Shown here: in pieces, positions 5,281-5,413 of the stretch | Layout: every line of letters begins with the position of its first letter | How positions within the stretch are numbered: position 1 is the first letter of the stretch | Assembly: GCA_044448905.1 (NCBI GenBank) | Contig: JBIOHJ010000161.1 | Coordinates: forward strand, 1 to 5,413 | Direction of reading: 5' to 3' | Source of the DNA: JBIOHJ01 sp044448905 | Lineage (GTDB): Bacteria > Bacteroidota > Bacteroidia > AKYH767-A > OLB10 | DNA length: 5,413 nucleotides | Notes under the pieces: generated by a model | The model's database searches: none | Told to the model about the DNA's origin: nothing | The model's input: only the letters and a program-made list of their open reading frames with translations | Translations under genes and position numbers: made by a program

Positions 5281-5300
5281 ACTTCAAACAGTTGTGTCTT
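5281..5300 (+). repeat. Cassette-trailer motif, copy in cassette 5
   Basis: ACTTCAAACAGTTGTGTCTT lies 21 bases after the stop codon and starts 37 bases before the R''-like box, as does the copy at 3763. Confidence 0.5.
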
Positions 5301-5317
5301 GTGGACAGAGTATAACT

Positions 5318-5413
5318 GCGGATAGCATGAACTGTGGTTAAAAACAAGTATTTTTAGATAAATATTTTTCATCATAAGGCGGTTTGGATTTAGCGATTGC
5401 CCCCGCTCGTCCT
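5318..5413 (+). other. attC-like site 5, degenerate left part, cut by window end
   Basis: GCGGATAGC (5318-5326) complements the cassette 5 start (GTTATCCGC at 4618) except for one base: the AAC end of R'' has become AGC. The pairing extends outward (TATAACTGCGGATA with TATCCGCAATTAT at one mismatch). The following ATGAACTGTGG only loosely matches the ATAAAG(A/G/C)TT that follows the other R'' boxes. An AT-rich run then leads into unrelated sequence, with no R' box before the window ends. It may be a worn-out site or the array border. Confidence 0.5.

Larger units (their letters stand above)
1..5413 (+). mobile_element. Integron-like gene cassette array (integrase not in window)
   Basis: Five consecutive segments, 111-1806, 1807-3013, 3014-4000, 4001-4618 and 4619 to past the window end, each hold one or two plus-strand genes followed by a long palindromic region. 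Every segment begins just after a CG|TTA junction and carries, before the palindromic region, the reverse complement of its own first 7-8 bases: TTATGCG/CGCATAA, TTATCCGC/GCGGATAA, TTATCGGC/GCCGATAA, TTAGCTGC/GTAGCTAA and TTATCCGC/GCGGATAG. Left and right borders of one palindromic region belong to different cassettes and do not match. This fits attC chemistry, in which R'' (ending AAC) pairs with R' (beginning GTT) of the same site and the cut falls between G and TT. No tyrosine recombinase or attI is visible, so this could be the inside of a large chromosomal integron or an integrase-less cluster of attC sites. The reading is an inference, but the end-matching is directly seen. Confidence 0.78.

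Noticed and set aside
1..5413. CRISPR array or tRNA/rRNA genes
   Set aside because: The repeats are too few, too long and too irregularly spaced for CRISPR; no cloverleaf with a TTC loop and acceptor stem, and no rRNA-like segment, was found by eye.

Overview
The window looks like a stretch of a chromosomal gene-cassette array from a Bacteroidota bacterium, possibly of the Chitinophagales type. The grounds are AT-rich DNA, A-rich leaders without clear Shine-Dalgarno sequences, Bacteroidota-style lipoproteins and protein families I associate with that phylum. The taxonomic call is an inference from style, not from a marker gene.

All six convincing genes are on the plus strand and sit in five consecutive cassettes. 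Cassette 1 (111-1806) carries an exported, membrane-anchored Ntn-type amide hydrolase. Cassette 2 (1807-3013) carries a small KOW-motif protein followed by a class I SAM methyltransferase. Cassette 3 (3014-4000) and cassette 4 (4001-4618) each carry a small lipoprotein, the second lipocalin-like. Cassette 5 (4619 to beyond the end) carries an exported beta-rich protein. The tail of an earlier cassette's site fills 1-110.

The main evidence is at the cassette ends. Each gene segment starts with TTATGCG, TTATCCGC, TTATCGGC, TTAGCTGC or TTATCCGC, and ends with the reverse complement of its own start: CGCATAA, GCGGATAA, GCCGATAA, GTAGCTAA (one mismatch) and GCGGATAG (one mismatch). The two sides of any one intergenic repeat do not match in this way. 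This is the expected signature of integron attC sites, where recombination at G|TT leaves the last bases of each site at the 5' end of its own cassette. I therefore read the gene-free stretches (1519-1900, 2728-3137, 3681-4026, 4381-4686) as attC-like sites plus leaders and trailers. They are about 209-234 bp, longer than typical attC sites, and contain long inverted repeats of three structural classes. No integrase gene is in the window.

The genes do not form an obvious pathway. Four of the six products carry export signals, so the cargo is mostly envelope or periplasmic proteins of unknown substrate, as is common for integron cassettes.
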